The notes: generated from the letters alone by a model not told the origin. DNA of 64,000 nt from Lachnospiraceae bacterium (GCA_009911035.1 QXWO01000016.1:1-64000), one strand, 5' to 3'. Positions 8,840-17,922 are shown, counted from the stretch's first letter. Made by a program: numbers and translations.

Positions 8840-9702
8840 ATCCGTTCTCCCTTTACCAGTAAAAGCATAATTTCGTCAACAGAAACATGGTCTGCAATAA
8901 CGTCTTTGTATTTTCGTACGGCTTCTTTTCCGTCCGGGACTAGTACATCGATTTGGAAATCCCGTTTCCGGTAAGCAAGGATGTCGCTGGGTGCCAATGC
9001 CCGGAACTGGCTTTCCTTACAGCGCAGAACGGCATAGCGGTATACCAGGTCATTTTTAGAAACGGTCATAATAATTCTGCCGTTATGGATAAAGGTGATA
9101 TGATCTGCAACTTTTTCCAAATCGCTTGTAATATGGGAAGATAACAAAATAGAGTGGTCTTCCTCCTGTACAAATCCAAGAAATAAGTCCAGCATATCGT
9201 CACGCATAACAGGGTCAAGGCCGCTGGTGGCTTCGTCCAGGATGAGAAGCTTCGGATGATGGGAGAGAGCTGCCGCAAGGGCTAATTTCATGGTCATCCC
9301 TTTGGAGTAATGTTTAATTTTCTGTCTTCCGGGCAGACAGAAATCGTCCAGATATTTTTGGAACAGGGACCTGTCCCATCTGGTGTAAAGTCCCTCCATG
9401 ACTTGGGACAACTGCAGGGCAGTCCAGTAGGAAGGAAAATTATCGCCGTCATAGACAATGCCGATGTCCTCCCGCATATCCGTATCTTCGTCACCCATTT
9501 CTCTTCCAAAGAGTTTGATTGTGCCTCTGTCCTTTATGATAGTATTCATAATACAGCCGATGGTGGTGGTCTTGCCTGCGCCGTTTTCCCCGACAAATCC
9601 TGAAATAGTGCCGTATGGAAGTGAAAATGTCACATCGTCCAGTTTGAAATCTGACTTTGGAAAAGTCTTGGAAACATGATGTAATTCTAAAATATTCTCC
9701 AT
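8836..9702 (-). CDS. ABC transporter ATP-binding protein (YtrB-like)
   Basis: A 288-residue ATPase with Walker A GENGAGKTT, a signature with YSKGM in place of LSGGQ (common in this subfamily), Walker B LLILDEAT and an H-loop histidine in LLSSHITSD. The C-terminal 70 residues form the small extra domain of drug-exporter-type ATPases. It is first in an operon with the permease. The promoter upstream is consensus quality and overlaps a palindrome of the GntR/YtrA kind, but no GntR gene lies in the operon as it usually would. Confidence 0.87.
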   Translation of the reverse strand: MENILELHHVSKTFPKSDFKLDDVTFSLPYGTISGFVGENGAGKTTTIGCIMNTIIKDRGTIKLFGREMGDEDTDMREDIGIVYDGDNFPSYWTALQLSQVMEGLYTRWDRSLFQKYLDDFCLPGRQKIKHYSKGMTMKLALAAALSHHPKLLILDEATSGLDPVMRDDMLDLFLGFVQEEDHSILLSSHITSDLEKVADHITFIHNGRIIMTVSKNDLVYRYAVLRCKESQFRALAPSDILAYRKRDFQIDVLVPDGKEAVRKYKDVIADHVSVDEIMLLLVKGERI

Positions 9703-9765
9703 GTGTCTGTTACCCCGATAGTGTGAAAGTGATGATGATGTTTATACCAGTAAGCTTTTAAAATT

Positions 9766-9817
9766 TAATGTACTTATTGAACAAGTACATTATAGTCAAT
9801 TTATAATGTGTTGTCAA
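9766..9817 (-). promoter_or_regulatory. Consensus sigma-A promoter with GntR-type operator
   Basis: On the reverse strand, TTGACA (9817-9812) and TATAAT (9794-9789) are separated by exactly 17 bases, a perfect consensus. Overlapping the -10 is a palindrome TAATGTACTT-N7-AAGTACATTA (9766-9792), the type bound by YtrA-family GntR repressors. It drives the ABC operon 8195-9702. A repressor bound here would block RNA polymerase directly. Confidence 0.8.
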
Positions 9818-9930
9818 GAGGAACCTAAGGACTCCTCCAATATAACTTGCGTAGTCAGACATCCGTTGTTAAAACTAATAGGGAGTGTGAATAATTTTAT
9901 ATGATTATAAAACAGGACAGACCCCAATGA

Positions 9931-10269
9931 TATAGTGATTTATTCCAGGGCCTTTCCATATGGAAGTATGAAAAATATAACAAAATACAGGGGACATATC
10001 CTGTTCTTTTTCTCAGCTTTGCAGGCATTAAGAAAACCTCTTATGCGGGTGCCCGTGCGAACATCTGCCGGGTCATAGAGGAGCAGTATAATAAGTACGA
10101 CTATCTACTTGATAGCAGTCTGCTTAATGATAAGGAAAAAGCATTTTATCAGAAGGTCTGTGCGGAAATGCCGGACAGCACAGCGGCTATATCCATAAGG
10201 TCTTTAGCGGATTTCCTTGGCAGATATTACGGGAAAAAGGTACTTATCGGCTGTGCGCCCACTCCATAG
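9931..10269 (+). pseudogene. AAA-ATPase-like/PD-(D/E)XK protein, internal fragment
   Basis: An open stretch encodes DLFQGLSIWKYEKYNKIQG, then TYPVLFLSFAGIKKTSY, and ends FLGRYYGKKVLI before an unrelated tail and stop. This matches the middle of AAA-ATPase_like (DUF1703-type) proteins, which usually begin with a P-loop and carry a C-terminal nuclease-like domain. Here the P-loop is missing and the sequence breaks where Walker B (LLDEYD) should follow. There is no start codon with a ribosome site. It is a remnant. Confidence 0.65.
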
Positions 10270-10289
10270 AGCTGCTTTTTGTAAACAGG

Positions 10290-10322
10290 AAATCCGCAGG
10301 GACATAATGCTCCTGCGGATTT
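10290..10322 (-). terminator. Hairpin terminator after the ECF S-component gene
   Basis: AAATCCGCAGG pairs with CCTGCGGATTT across an 11-base loop. It lies 40 bases past the end of the reverse-strand ECF gene. The T-run is weak on either strand, so efficiency is uncertain. Confidence 0.5.
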
Positions 10323-10365
10323 GTCTGTTCACAAAAGGATAGCTCGTGATGCGTGCCGGCCGCTG

Positions 10366-10974
10366 TTATTTTTGCGGCGCATCAGTTTTTCTACTGTCAA
10401 TGGTAAAGAACAGTCCCGCTTTCTTAAGGGCTGGGCACAGGGCCGAATAAATGAGTACGGACACGATCGCGGAAGTGACTGCGTTAATGGAGGTGGAAGC
10501 AATGTTCCATGCCAGTGTAAGCTCGGCGGCAGGTTTTCCCAGGATAACCAGCTTATACAGGTAGCCGATGAGAGGATCAAAAACCACATTGAACAAAAGT
10601 CCGCCAGCCGCCGCAAGAGCCGCCCACAGGGTCACTTTCCTGCGATCCGTTTCCAGAGAGATTTTGCCAAGTTTGTGTGCAATGAAACCGGAAATCAGGC
10701 CGATGCAGAATTTCAGCAGAAAAGTCTTAGGGGCATATACGACATATATAGGGTCTGTCAGGTCGGCAATGGTCATGCCCACAGCTCCCCCAAGGCCGCC
10801 GTAAAATCCGCCTAAGAGCAGGGCACCCAGCACGCAGACAGCGTTTCCTAAATGTATGGAAGTAGCGTCTCCGCCGGGGAGAGGTATTTTAATCTGTAAA
10901 AATGTAAACACAACATAAGACAGGGCTGCTGTCAGGCCGGTCAGTGCAATTTTCTGGGCTGTTTGATTTTTCAT
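10366..10974 (-). CDS. ECF transporter S-component (substrate-binding membrane protein)
   Basis: A 202-residue membrane protein with five or six hydrophobic segments. The Ala/Ala-rich start (QKIALTGLTAALSYVVFTF) and the block LGNAVCVLGALLLGGFYGGL are typical of ECF S-components, which capture vitamins or precursors and dock onto a shared EcfAA'T energy module. The substrate cannot be told from sequence. No ecfA or ecfT gene is nearby, as usual for group II ECF systems. AGGAGG lies upstream of the ATG. I saw no riboswitch in the 200-base upstream gap. Confidence 0.78.
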   Translation of the reverse strand: MKNQTAQKIALTGLTAALSYVVFTFLQIKIPLPGGDATSIHLGNAVCVLGALLLGGFYGGLGGAVGMTIADLTDPIYVVYAPKTFLLKFCIGLISGFIAHKLGKISLETDRRKVTLWAALAAAGGLLFNVVFDPLIGYLYKLVILGKPAAELTLAWNIASTSINAVTSAIVSVLIYSALCPALKKAGLFFTIDSRKTDAPQK

Positions 10975-11172
10975 AAGTAGGAACCTCCTTAATTTCGATT
11001 ATGTACCCTATTATATGCATAAGTGGTATTTTAAAAAGTGCCAATTTAAAAATTTTTAACCATGCCAGTTGAAAAATATAAAACATTGATATATGATGGA
11101 TACGGCAGTAAGGAGGACTAAATTCAAACACGCTCTAAGGAATTTATAAAAGAATAGTGGGGAAGAGGAAGT

Positions 11173-11934
11173 ATGCACAAGAGAGCAGGAATCAGTGGAA
11201 GTGGATTGAAAATACTGTCGGTTATATTTATGCTGGCAGATCATATTGCAGCAGTTGTGTTTTTCCATATTCTGTCACAGAACGGGATATTTTATTTAGG
11301 GGATACATCCTTTTCTTATATGAGGGAACTGGTACAGGACGGATTTGTGGGATGGATTTATGTATGGTATCAGATTATGAGGAGAATTGTTGGAAGGTGG
11401 GCTTTTCCCATTTACTGTTTTCTTCTGGTGGAGGGCTTTGAAAAGACGAAAGACAGGCGGAAGTATGCAGGACGGCTTTTGGCGTTCGCCTTTGTGTCAG
11501 AGGTGCCATTTGATCTTGCTTTTGACGGAAAAATGATGGGCCTGGAACACCAGAATATATTCTTTACGCTGCTGTTAGGTTTCCTGATGATATGGGCCAT
11601 GGAGGAAATCGGCAGAAACTGTCAGGGGCTGCTGGTTAAATGGACAGGCGGGGCGGCCGTATTTCTGGCAGCCGTACTTCTGGCAGAACTGATTCGTTGT
11701 GATTACAGCGGCAAAGGAATCATTGCTATAGCCCTGCTGTTTTTGTTCAGGAGGAAAAAAGCAGAGCAGATAGCAGCAGGCTGCGTTGCTTTTTGCTGGG
11801 AGGCAATGGCGCCTTTAGCCTTTTTGTTTGTGTACTTTTATAATGGCAGACGGGGGCTTAGGCTGAAATACTTCTTTTATATCTTTTACCCGGCGCATCT
11901 GCTGGTTCTTTACCTTATAACGCTCATCATATGA
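11173..11934 (+). CDS. TraX-family membrane protein
   Basis: A 253-residue integral membrane protein of the TraX family, named after the F-plasmid pilin acetylase but common on Firmicute chromosomes, where its role is unclear. Visible hallmarks are an early LKILSVIFMLADHIA (membrane helix with a conserved DH), GRWAFPIYCFLLVEGFEKTK, and a C-terminal YPAHLLVLYLI. AGAGGAAG stands before the ATG. It is transcribed alone between the divergent ECF gene and the MarR operon promoter. Confidence 0.8.
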   Translation: MHKRAGISGSGLKILSVIFMLADHIAAVVFFHILSQNGIFYLGDTSFSYMRELVQDGFVGWIYVWYQIMRRIVGRWAFPIYCFLLVEGFEKTKDRRKYAGRLLAFAFVSEVPFDLAFDGKMMGLEHQNIFFTLLLGFLMIWAMEEIGRNCQGLLVKWTGGAAVFLAAVLLAELIRCDYSGKGIIAIALLFLFRRKKAEQIAAGCVAFCWEAMAPLAFLFVYFYNGRRGLRLKYFFYIFYPAHLLVLYLITLII

Positions 11935-12000
11935 CCTGAAAACAGAATATATAAAATTTTTGTAAAGAAGATTGTATTTTTATTAAATGGCTGTTCCGGG

Positions 12001-12070
12001 TTGACATTTTTTTCTTAGGGACATATAATGCTATTGCTTAACTAGTTAAATATTAATCAATTAATTTTTA
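12001..12070 (+). promoter_or_regulatory. MarR-operon promoter and operator
   Basis: TTGACA (12001-12006) and TATAAT (12024-12029) are spaced by 17 bases, a perfect sigma-A consensus. Just downstream is a perfect 12-bp palindrome TTAACTAGTTAA (12038-12049), then a second inverted repeat ATTAAT...AATTAAT (12052-12065). These lie at and after the expected start of transcription, the usual place for a MarR operator, so the operon is probably autorepressed. Confidence 0.78.
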
Positions 12071-12107
12071 CGGGGTGTTTGTGCCGGAACAGAAATGGGG
12101 GGCAAGT

Positions 12108-12560
12108 ATGCACAAGAAGGTCTTGGATCTTTTCAGGCAGACAGATCAGATATTAAAGCGTGTGTTAAGCAAGAAGGTGGAGCACACCGGACTGTACAGG
12201 AGCCAGCACAGACTTTTAATGTATCTGGGCAGACATCCGGACTGTTCCCAGACGGCTATTGCGGAAAAGATGGATATCTCACCGGCGGCGGTTGCCGTAT
12301 CCATGAAGAAGCTGGAAAAGGCCGGATATATCAGGCGTCAGAGTGACGCTGAGGATAACCGTATCAACCATGTGGCAATCACCGACAAAGGGAAAGAGGC
12401 AATCAATAACAGTTTTGTCTATTTTCAGGAAGTGGAGGATGCCTTGTGTGACGGGTTCACGGAAGAAGAAACCAGGCAGCTTGAAGACTTTTTCAGACGG
12501 ATCATCCAGAATGGGGACGAATATTACCGGAGCCTGATAAGGCAGGAAAAGAATAAGTAG
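12108..12560 (+). CDS. MarR-family transcriptional regulator
   Basis: A 150-residue winged-helix repressor. The recognition region CSQTAIAEKMDISPAAVAVS and the wing IRRQSDAEDNRINHVAITDK (basic, ending in an acidic turn) are typical of MarR. I take the ATG at 12108, with GGGGGG a few bases upstream; an in-frame GTG at 12075 would add 11 residues but has a poorer site. It begins a three-gene operon with the two ABC half-exporters and probably senses an exported compound. Confidence 0.87.
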   Translation: MHKKVLDLFRQTDQILKRVLSKKVEHTGLYRSQHRLLMYLGRHPDCSQTAIAEKMDISPAAVAVSMKKLEKAGYIRRQSDAEDNRINHVAITDKGKEAINNSFVYFQEVEDALCDGFTEEETRQLEDFFRRIIQNGDEYYRSLIRQEKNK

Positions 12561-12579
12561 GAACAGGAGGAATGTGTTT

Positions 12580-14313
12580 ATGAAGCGGTATTGGAAATAT
12601 GTAAAACCGTATCTGGCAGCGTTTATTATCGGGCCGCTGCTTATGATCGTGGAGGTTTTAGGGGAAGTGTTGCTGCCCAAGTTTATGGCCAACATCATAA
12701 ATATAGGGGCTGCAAATAAGGATGTGCCCTATATCACGGCCATGGGAGGCGCCATGGTGGTAACGGCCCTTTTAATGATGCTGGGAGGTATAGGAGGGGC
12801 TTATTTTGCAGCCAAGGCATCTATCAGTTTTGCCGCCGATGTGAGAAGCGATGTATTTGACAAGGTGCAGAAGTTTTCTTTTGCTAATCTGGATCAGTTC
12901 AGCACAGGATCACTGGTGACAAGGCTGACCAACGATATCACCCAGGTGCAGAATCTGCTTAATATGGCTCTGCGCATGATGCTGCGGGCGCCGGGGATGC
13001 TGATTGGTGCGCTGATCATGGCATTTATGATGAACGCCCAGCTGGCCCTTGTGGTGCTGGTGGTCATGCCGGTGCTGGTGATACTGATAGGAATCATTAT
13101 TAAAATTGCATTTCCAAGGTTTGAGATCATGCAGAAAAAGCTGGACGCTCTCAACTCCACCATACAGGAAGTGCTTACCAACGTGCGGGTGATAAAATCC
13201 TTTGTGCGGGAGGGATACGAGGAAAAACGCTTTGCAAAGGCAAACGAAGATTTAAAAGAATCCAGTTTAAATGCGTTTAAAGTGGTGATTTTAAATATGC
13301 CTGTGATGATGCTTCTTATGAATGTGACCACCCTGGGGATCGTGTGGTTCGGGGGCAGGCAGATTCTGGCAGGCACCATGCCGGTAGGGGATCTGACAGC
13401 TTTTACCACTTACATTGTACAGATACTGATGTCTCTTATGATGCTGGCCATGGTGCTTTTGCAGAGTTCCAGGGCCCTTGCCTCCCTGCACCGTATCACG
13501 GAAGTGCTGGACACGGAAGTGAGCTTAACGGACGACGGATGTAAGAGGCCGGAAAAGAAAGTGGAAAGCGGGCAGATCGAGTTTAAAGATGTTTCGTTCC
13601 GTTATTATAAAGATAATAAGGAGGCAGTTCTTTCCCATATTGACTTTAAGGTGGAGAGCGGGCAGGTTCTTGGAATCATCGGTTCTACCGGAAGCGGCAA
13701 GAGCACGCTGGTGCAGATGATCCCGCGGCTTTATGACGTGGATGAGGGAGAGGTTTTTGTGGACGGTGTAAATGTAAAGGATTATTCCCTCAAAAATCTG
13801 CGGGACGGCGTGGGAATGGTGCTACAGAAAAATGTACTTTTCTCCGGGACAATCTTGGAAAATCTTATGTGGGGCGATTCCGGAGCTTCAAAAGAAGAAC
13901 TGCTGGAAGCCTCCCGGGCAGCACAGGCGGATCCTTTTGTGGGCAGTTTTACGGAGGGATATCTCACGGAATTGGGGCAGGGCGGTGTCAATGTGTCCGG
14001 CGGGCAGAAGCAGAGGCTCTGCATTGCACGAGCCCTTCTTAAAAAGTCAAAGATATTGATTCTGGACGATTCTACCAGTGCGGTAGACACGGCTACGGAG
14101 GCCAGAATCCGTGAAAGCTTTAACAAAAACTTAAAGGACGCAACAAAGATCATTATTGCCCAGAGGATCACTTCTGTCATGGAGGCGGATCAGATTCTGG
14201 TGATGGATGAAGGAAAAATCGTGGGAATCGGCAGCCATGACCAGCTTCTTAAAACCTGCGAGCCTTATCAGGAAATTTATTACTCCCAGATGGATAAGGA
14301 GGTGAGTGCATAA
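12580..14313 (+). CDS. ABC exporter half-transporter with degenerate ATP site
   Basis: 577 residues: six membrane helices (about 10-310), then an ATPase domain (about 330-565) with Walker A GSTGSGKST and signature VSGGQKQR. Two catalytic positions are altered: Walker B reads ILILDDST, with Asp where the catalytic Glu should be, and the H-loop reads IIIAQRI, with Gln for His. This is the pattern of the inactive-site subunit in heterodimeric exporters such as TM287/288 and BmrCD. The partner follows at once. I take the ATG at 12580 (AGGAGG 9 bases upstream) over a GTG at 12574. Multidrug or peptide export is likely; the substrate is unknown. Confidence 0.9.
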   Translation: MKRYWKYVKPYLAAFIIGPLLMIVEVLGEVLLPKFMANIINIGAANKDVPYITAMGGAMVVTALLMMLGGIGGAYFAAKASISFAADVRSDVFDKVQKFSFANLDQFSTGSLVTRLTNDITQVQNLLNMALRMMLRAPGMLIGALIMAFMMNAQLALVVLVVMPVLVILIGIIIKIAFPRFEIMQKKLDALNSTIQEVLTNVRVIKSFVREGYEEKRFAKANEDLKESSLNAFKVVILNMPVMMLLMNVTTLGIVWFGGRQILAGTMPVGDLTAFTTYIVQILMSLMMLAMVLLQSSRALASLHRITEVLDTEVSLTDDGCKRPEKKVESGQIEFKDVSFRYYKDNKEAVLSHIDFKVESGQVLGIIGSTGSGKSTLVQMIPRLYDVDEGEVFVDGVNVKDYSLKNLRDGVGMVLQKNVLFSGTILENLMWGDSGASKEELLEASRAAQADPFVGSFTEGYLTELGQGGVNVSGGQKQRLCIARALLKKSKILILDDSTSAVDTATEARIRESFNKNLKDATKIIIAQRITSVMEADQILVMDEGKIVGIGSHDQLLKTCEPYQEIYYSQMDKEVSA

Positions 14314-16310
14314 TGAGAGCTGAAAAACTGGAATATTTACAGAAAAAATATGAAAGCAGATTAAACCCTGCCAAAGATGATGAACTGTCCAGTAAAGGAA
14401 GCAGTAGGCCCAAAGGCCACGGCCACGGCGGAATGGGGAACATGGCAGGAGGAAAGCCGAAGAATATGAAAAGAACCATGGGCCGTCTGTTCGGTTATAT
14501 TTCCAATGAAAAATGGAAACTGACGGTGGTATTTCTGTGCGTGATTGGGGGAACGGCAGCCAGTCTGGCAGGTTCCTATATGCTGCGGCCGATCATTAAT
14601 GGCCTTACCTCCGAGGACGGCAGCGTGGCATTTTTGTTTAAGGGGATTCTGGCAATGGCTGTTATTTATCTGATTGGCGCACTGGCACAGTACCTGCAGC
14701 AGAGGATCATGATCAGCATCTCCCAGAATGCCATTGTAAAACTGCGTAATGACCTGTTCGGAAAATTGCAGAAACTTCCGGTACGCTATTATGACACCCA
14801 CAACCATGGGGATGTGATGAGCCGTTTTACCAATGATGTGGATGCGATAGGCGAGATGCTGGACAGGACGGTGGTGCAGCTTATATCGGGAGCCATAAAC
14901 ATTGTAGGAACCTTTGCCCTTATGATTTATACGAATGTGTGGCTGACTCTGATCACCATCGTGATGATACCGGTCATGCTTAAGGCGGTCCAGACAGTAG
15001 GGGGAAGGAGCCGGAAGTTTTACCGCGCCCAGCAGGCCGCAATCGGCACTTTGAACGGCTATATTGAGGAGACTGTGACAGGGCAGAAAGTGGTGAAGGT
15101 GTTTAACCACGAGGAGGATGCAAGGGAAGAATTTGAATATTTGAACAAGGACCTTAAGGGAAAACAGATCAAAGCCCAGTTCTTTGGAGGAATCATGGGG
15201 CCAGTGATGGGAAATTTGAGCCAGGTAAGCTATTCACTGACAGCCTGTATCGGCGGCATTCTCTGCGTACTTAGGGGCTTTGACATTGGCGGGCTTACAG
15301 TGTTTGTGAACTATTCCAGACAGTTCTCACGGCCAATCAATGAGGTGGCAATGCAGGTCAATACCATTTTTTCCGCGCTGGCAGGAGCGGAGCGCGTGTT
15401 TGCCGTGATGGATGAGGAGCCGGAAAAAGAAGACGTATCCGGGGCCGTCCGTATTGCGGAGGATGCGGAAAAGGAAAAGAATTTTTACGTGATTCCCAAA
15501 GAAAACGCCCTCACAAATGAAGAAGGATTTATGGAGGATGTGTGTGGGGAAGATGAAGATTATTATTACAAAGAAGTAAAAGGTGCGGTCACCCTTACCA
15601 ACGTGACATTTGGCTATAACACGGATAAGACGATTTTAAAAAATGTATCTTTATATGCAAAACCTGGACAGAAAATTGCCTTCGTAGGCTCCACCGGGGC
15701 AGGTAAAACAACCATCACAAATCTGATCAACAGGTTTTATGACATAAACGAGGGATGCATTACTGTGGATAATATCCCGGTTACGGAGCTGGAGCGAGGT
15801 TCCCTGCGGCGGAACATTGCCATGGTCCTGCAGGACACCCATTTATTTACGGGGACTGTCAGGGAAAATATCCGTTACGGCAGGCTGGATGCTACGGATG
15901 AGGAAGTGGAGCAGGCAGCAAGGACAGCCAGCGCCCATTCTTTTATCATGCGTCTGGAACATGGGTATGACACCATGTTAGAGGGAGACGGTGCTAACTT
16001 AAGCCAGGGTCAGCGGCAGCTTATCAACATTGCAAGGGCGGCAGTTTCCAAAGCGCCTGTCCTGATTCTGGATGAAGCTACCAGCTCGGTGGATACCCGT
16101 ACGGAAAAACATATTGAAAAGGGCATGGACCGGCTGATGGCTACAAGAACGACTCTGGTGATTGCCCACAGACTCTCAACCGTGCGCAATGCAAATGCGA
16201 TCATGGTGCTGGAAAATGGGGAAATCATAGAACGGGGCGACCATGACGACCTGCTGGCGCAGAAAGGACGGTATTATGAGCTGTATACGGGGCTTAGCGA
16301 GCTGGATTAA
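14313..16310 (+). CDS. ABC exporter half-transporter, catalytic subunit
   Basis: 665 residues: a soluble Gly/His-rich N-terminal extension (GHGHGGMGNMAGG near residue 30), six membrane helices (about 60-370), an extra acidic linker of about 60 residues, then an ATPase domain. Walker A is GSTGAGKTT, Walker B LILDEATSSVD with the catalytic Glu, and the H-loop LVIAHRLST, all canonical. Its signature is LSQGQ instead of LSGGQ, the alteration expected opposite the degenerate half. The start overlaps the previous stop (TAATG), so the two are made together. The acidic linker insert is unusual. Confidence 0.9.
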   Translation: MRAEKLEYLQKKYESRLNPAKDDELSSKGSSRPKGHGHGGMGNMAGGKPKNMKRTMGRLFGYISNEKWKLTVVFLCVIGGTAASLAGSYMLRPIINGLTSEDGSVAFLFKGILAMAVIYLIGALAQYLQQRIMISISQNAIVKLRNDLFGKLQKLPVRYYDTHNHGDVMSRFTNDVDAIGEMLDRTVVQLISGAINIVGTFALMIYTNVWLTLITIVMIPVMLKAVQTVGGRSRKFYRAQQAAIGTLNGYIEETVTGQKVVKVFNHEEDAREEFEYLNKDLKGKQIKAQFFGGIMGPVMGNLSQVSYSLTACIGGILCVLRGFDIGGLTVFVNYSRQFSRPINEVAMQVNTIFSALAGAERVFAVMDEEPEKEDVSGAVRIAEDAEKEKNFYVIPKENALTNEEGFMEDVCGEDEDYYYKEVKGAVTLTNVTFGYNTDKTILKNVSLYAKPGQKIAFVGSTGAGKTTITNLINRFYDINEGCITVDNIPVTELERGSLRRNIAMVLQDTHLFTGTVRENIRYGRLDATDEEVEQAARTASAHSFIMRLEHGYDTMLEGDGANLSQGQRQLINIARAAVSKAPVLILDEATSSVDTRTEKHIEKGMDRLMATRTTLVIAHRLSTVRNANAIMVLENGEIIERGDHDDLLAQKGRYYELYTGLSELD

Positions 16311-16458
16311 ATTTATTTGGCAATAGGAAAAACCTATAACCGGCAAAATTTTTTAGATATTGTACAGACAGGGAAAGTAATGATATACTCTGTCTATCGA
16401 AAAAGCGATATACAGCTTGCGTCCGTATTAGCGGGCGAAGCAGGAATGGAGGATTATT

Positions 16459-17274
16459 ATGAAAAGATTTTTAGCAGTATTGCTGACAGGTGCATTAGCA
16501 GCCGGGGTTCTTACCGGATGCGGGGGTAAGGGAGGTGCCGACGACAAGGTGATCAAAGTGGCAGCATCCGCTACACCCCACGCGGAAATTCTGGAACAGG
16601 CAAAGCCTATTCTTGCGGAAAAAGGATATGATTTGCAGGTAACAATTTTTGATGACTATGTACAGCCCAATGAGGTGGTGGAAAGCGGTGATTTTGACGC
16701 CAACTATTTCCAGCACATTCCCTATCTTGACAGCTTTAATGCGGAGAAAGGGACACACCTTGTGAATGCAGGAGGCATCCATTATGAGCCTTTTGGAATT
16801 TATCCCGGGGTAAAGAGCGCGCTGGCAGATGTTGCACAGGGGGACAGCGTTGCAGTTCCCAATGATACTACCAATGAAGCAAGGGCGCTGCTTCTTTTGC
16901 AGGACAACGGACTTATCACGTTAAAGAGCGGGGCAGGGCTTGAGGCAACCGTAAACGATATCGAAGAGAACCCTTATGAACTGGAAATTGTAGAGCTGGA
17001 AGCTGCACAGGTGCCCAGAGTCGTGGATGAAGTTGCCTTCGTGGTATTGAACGGCAACTATGCTTTGGAAGCAGGATACTCCGTGGCAAAGGATGCGCTT
17101 GCTTATGAGAGTTCCGATTCAGAAGCAGCGAAAACATATGTGAATGTGATTGCAGTGAAAGAAGGCAGTGAAGGCACAGACAAAATCAAAGCGCTGGTGG
17201 AAGTGCTTAAATCCGATGATATTAAGAACCATATCACAGGAACCTATGACGGCGCAGTTATCCCTTTTGAATAA
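16459..17274 (+). CDS. metQ: MetQ/NlpA-family lipoprotein
   Basis: A 271-residue lipoprotein with signal peptide and lipobox LTGC. The mature part is a MetQ/NlpA binding protein (VIKVAASATPHAEILEQAKP, IFDDYVQPNEVV, FDANYFQHIPYL), which delivers methionine to a MetNI importer. metN and metI are not adjacent, so this is an orphan or uses a distant importer. GGAGG precedes the ATG. A possible promoter (TTGTAC-18-TATACT, 16360-16389) and a hairpin (16421-16446) lie in the leader. I saw no S-box or T-box. Confidence 0.85.
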   Translation: MKRFLAVLLTGALAAGVLTGCGGKGGADDKVIKVAASATPHAEILEQAKPILAEKGYDLQVTIFDDYVQPNEVVESGDFDANYFQHIPYLDSFNAEKGTHLVNAGGIHYEPFGIYPGVKSALADVAQGDSVAVPNDTTNEARALLLLQDNGLITLKSGAGLEATVNDIEENPYELEIVELEAAQVPRVVDEVAFVVLNGNYALEAGYSVAKDALAYESSDSEAAKTYVNVIAVKEGSEGTDKIKALVEVLKSDDIKNHITGTYDGAVIPFE

Positions 17275-17293
17275 ATATATATATTGAAATTGT

Positions 17294-17323
17294 GCAGCCC
17301 TGGAATTGCGGTTCCGGGGTTGT
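17294..17323 (+). terminator. Hairpin terminator after metQ
   Basis: A 12-bp stem (GCAGCCCTGGAA with TTCCGGGGTTGT, several G-U pairs) with a 6-base loop, 20 bases past the metQ stop. The following T content is modest. Confidence 0.55.
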
Positions 17324-17325
17324 AT

Positions 17326-17457
17326 TTGTTACAATAAGCTGTCTCGCAAAGTGTGGCAGCGTTTGTTATAATAAGCTGGCTGGATATATAGCCGTCCGGC
17401 TAAATGTGACACCGTTTTTTAGAAAAATATACGGCAAAGCACAGCATCCGTTGTTCA
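17326..17457 (+). repeat. Intergenic repeat cluster, several divergent copies
   Basis: Two copies of a motif built as ACAATAAGC(T/C)GG ... GTGGCAGCGTTTGTT lie at about 17326-17366 and 17366-17420 (the second diverged, with a GCCGTCCGGC hairpin). A lone GCATCCGTTGTTCAG follows at 17443-17457. The same motif recurs at 24661, 33259 and, inverted, at 51113. There is no coding capacity. Confidence 0.65.
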
Positions 17458-17508
17458 GTATTTTGGATGGAAGCAGATATAAAATGAGTATATAGGGAGG
17501 CAGTGACC

Positions 17509-17919
17509 ATGAATAGTTATATACATGTTGTTCAGTATTACGAAACAGATCGGATGGGGATTACGCATCACTCAAATTATGTCAGATGGATGGAGGAGGC
17601 CAGAATAGATTTTCTTAAGCAGGCGGGATGGGACTATGGTAAGCTTGAGAGTCTGGGAATCGTATCGCCTGTTACGGCAATAAACTGTAAATATAAGGCC
17701 AGTACCACTTTTGCAGATGAAGTGTCAGTTGAGGTATCTGTGGAGGAATTTAAAGGGGTGCGTTTAAAGCTTCATTATATAATGAAGAACACGTCTGGAA
17801 AATGTGTCTGTGAGGGAGCTTCGGAGCACTGTTTTCTTGACAAAAGTGGAAAGATCCTAAAGCTGCATAAAGAATATCCTGATTTTTACCACGCTTTGAC
17901 ATCCCTTGCAGAAAGGTAG
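17509..17919 (+). CDS. Acyl-CoA thioesterase, 4HBT/YbgC family
   Basis: A 136-residue hot-dog-fold thioesterase. The opening VQYYETDRMGITHHSNYVRW carries the catalytic Asp of the YbgC/4-hydroxybenzoyl-CoA family (motif YxxTDxxGxxxxxxY), and the EEARIDFL helix follows. It hydrolyses short acyl-CoA or acyl-ACP esters; the substrate is unknown. I take the ATG at 17509, with GGGAGG 8 bases upstream, over the GTG at 17503. The LysR regulator starts 3 bases after the stop, so the two share a transcript. Confidence 0.85.
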   Translation: MNSYIHVVQYYETDRMGITHHSNYVRWMEEARIDFLKQAGWDYGKLESLGIVSPVTAINCKYKASTTFADEVSVEVSVEEFKGVRLKLHYIMKNTSGKCVCEGASEHCFLDKSGKILKLHKEYPDFYHALTSLAER

Positions 17920-17922
17920 AAT

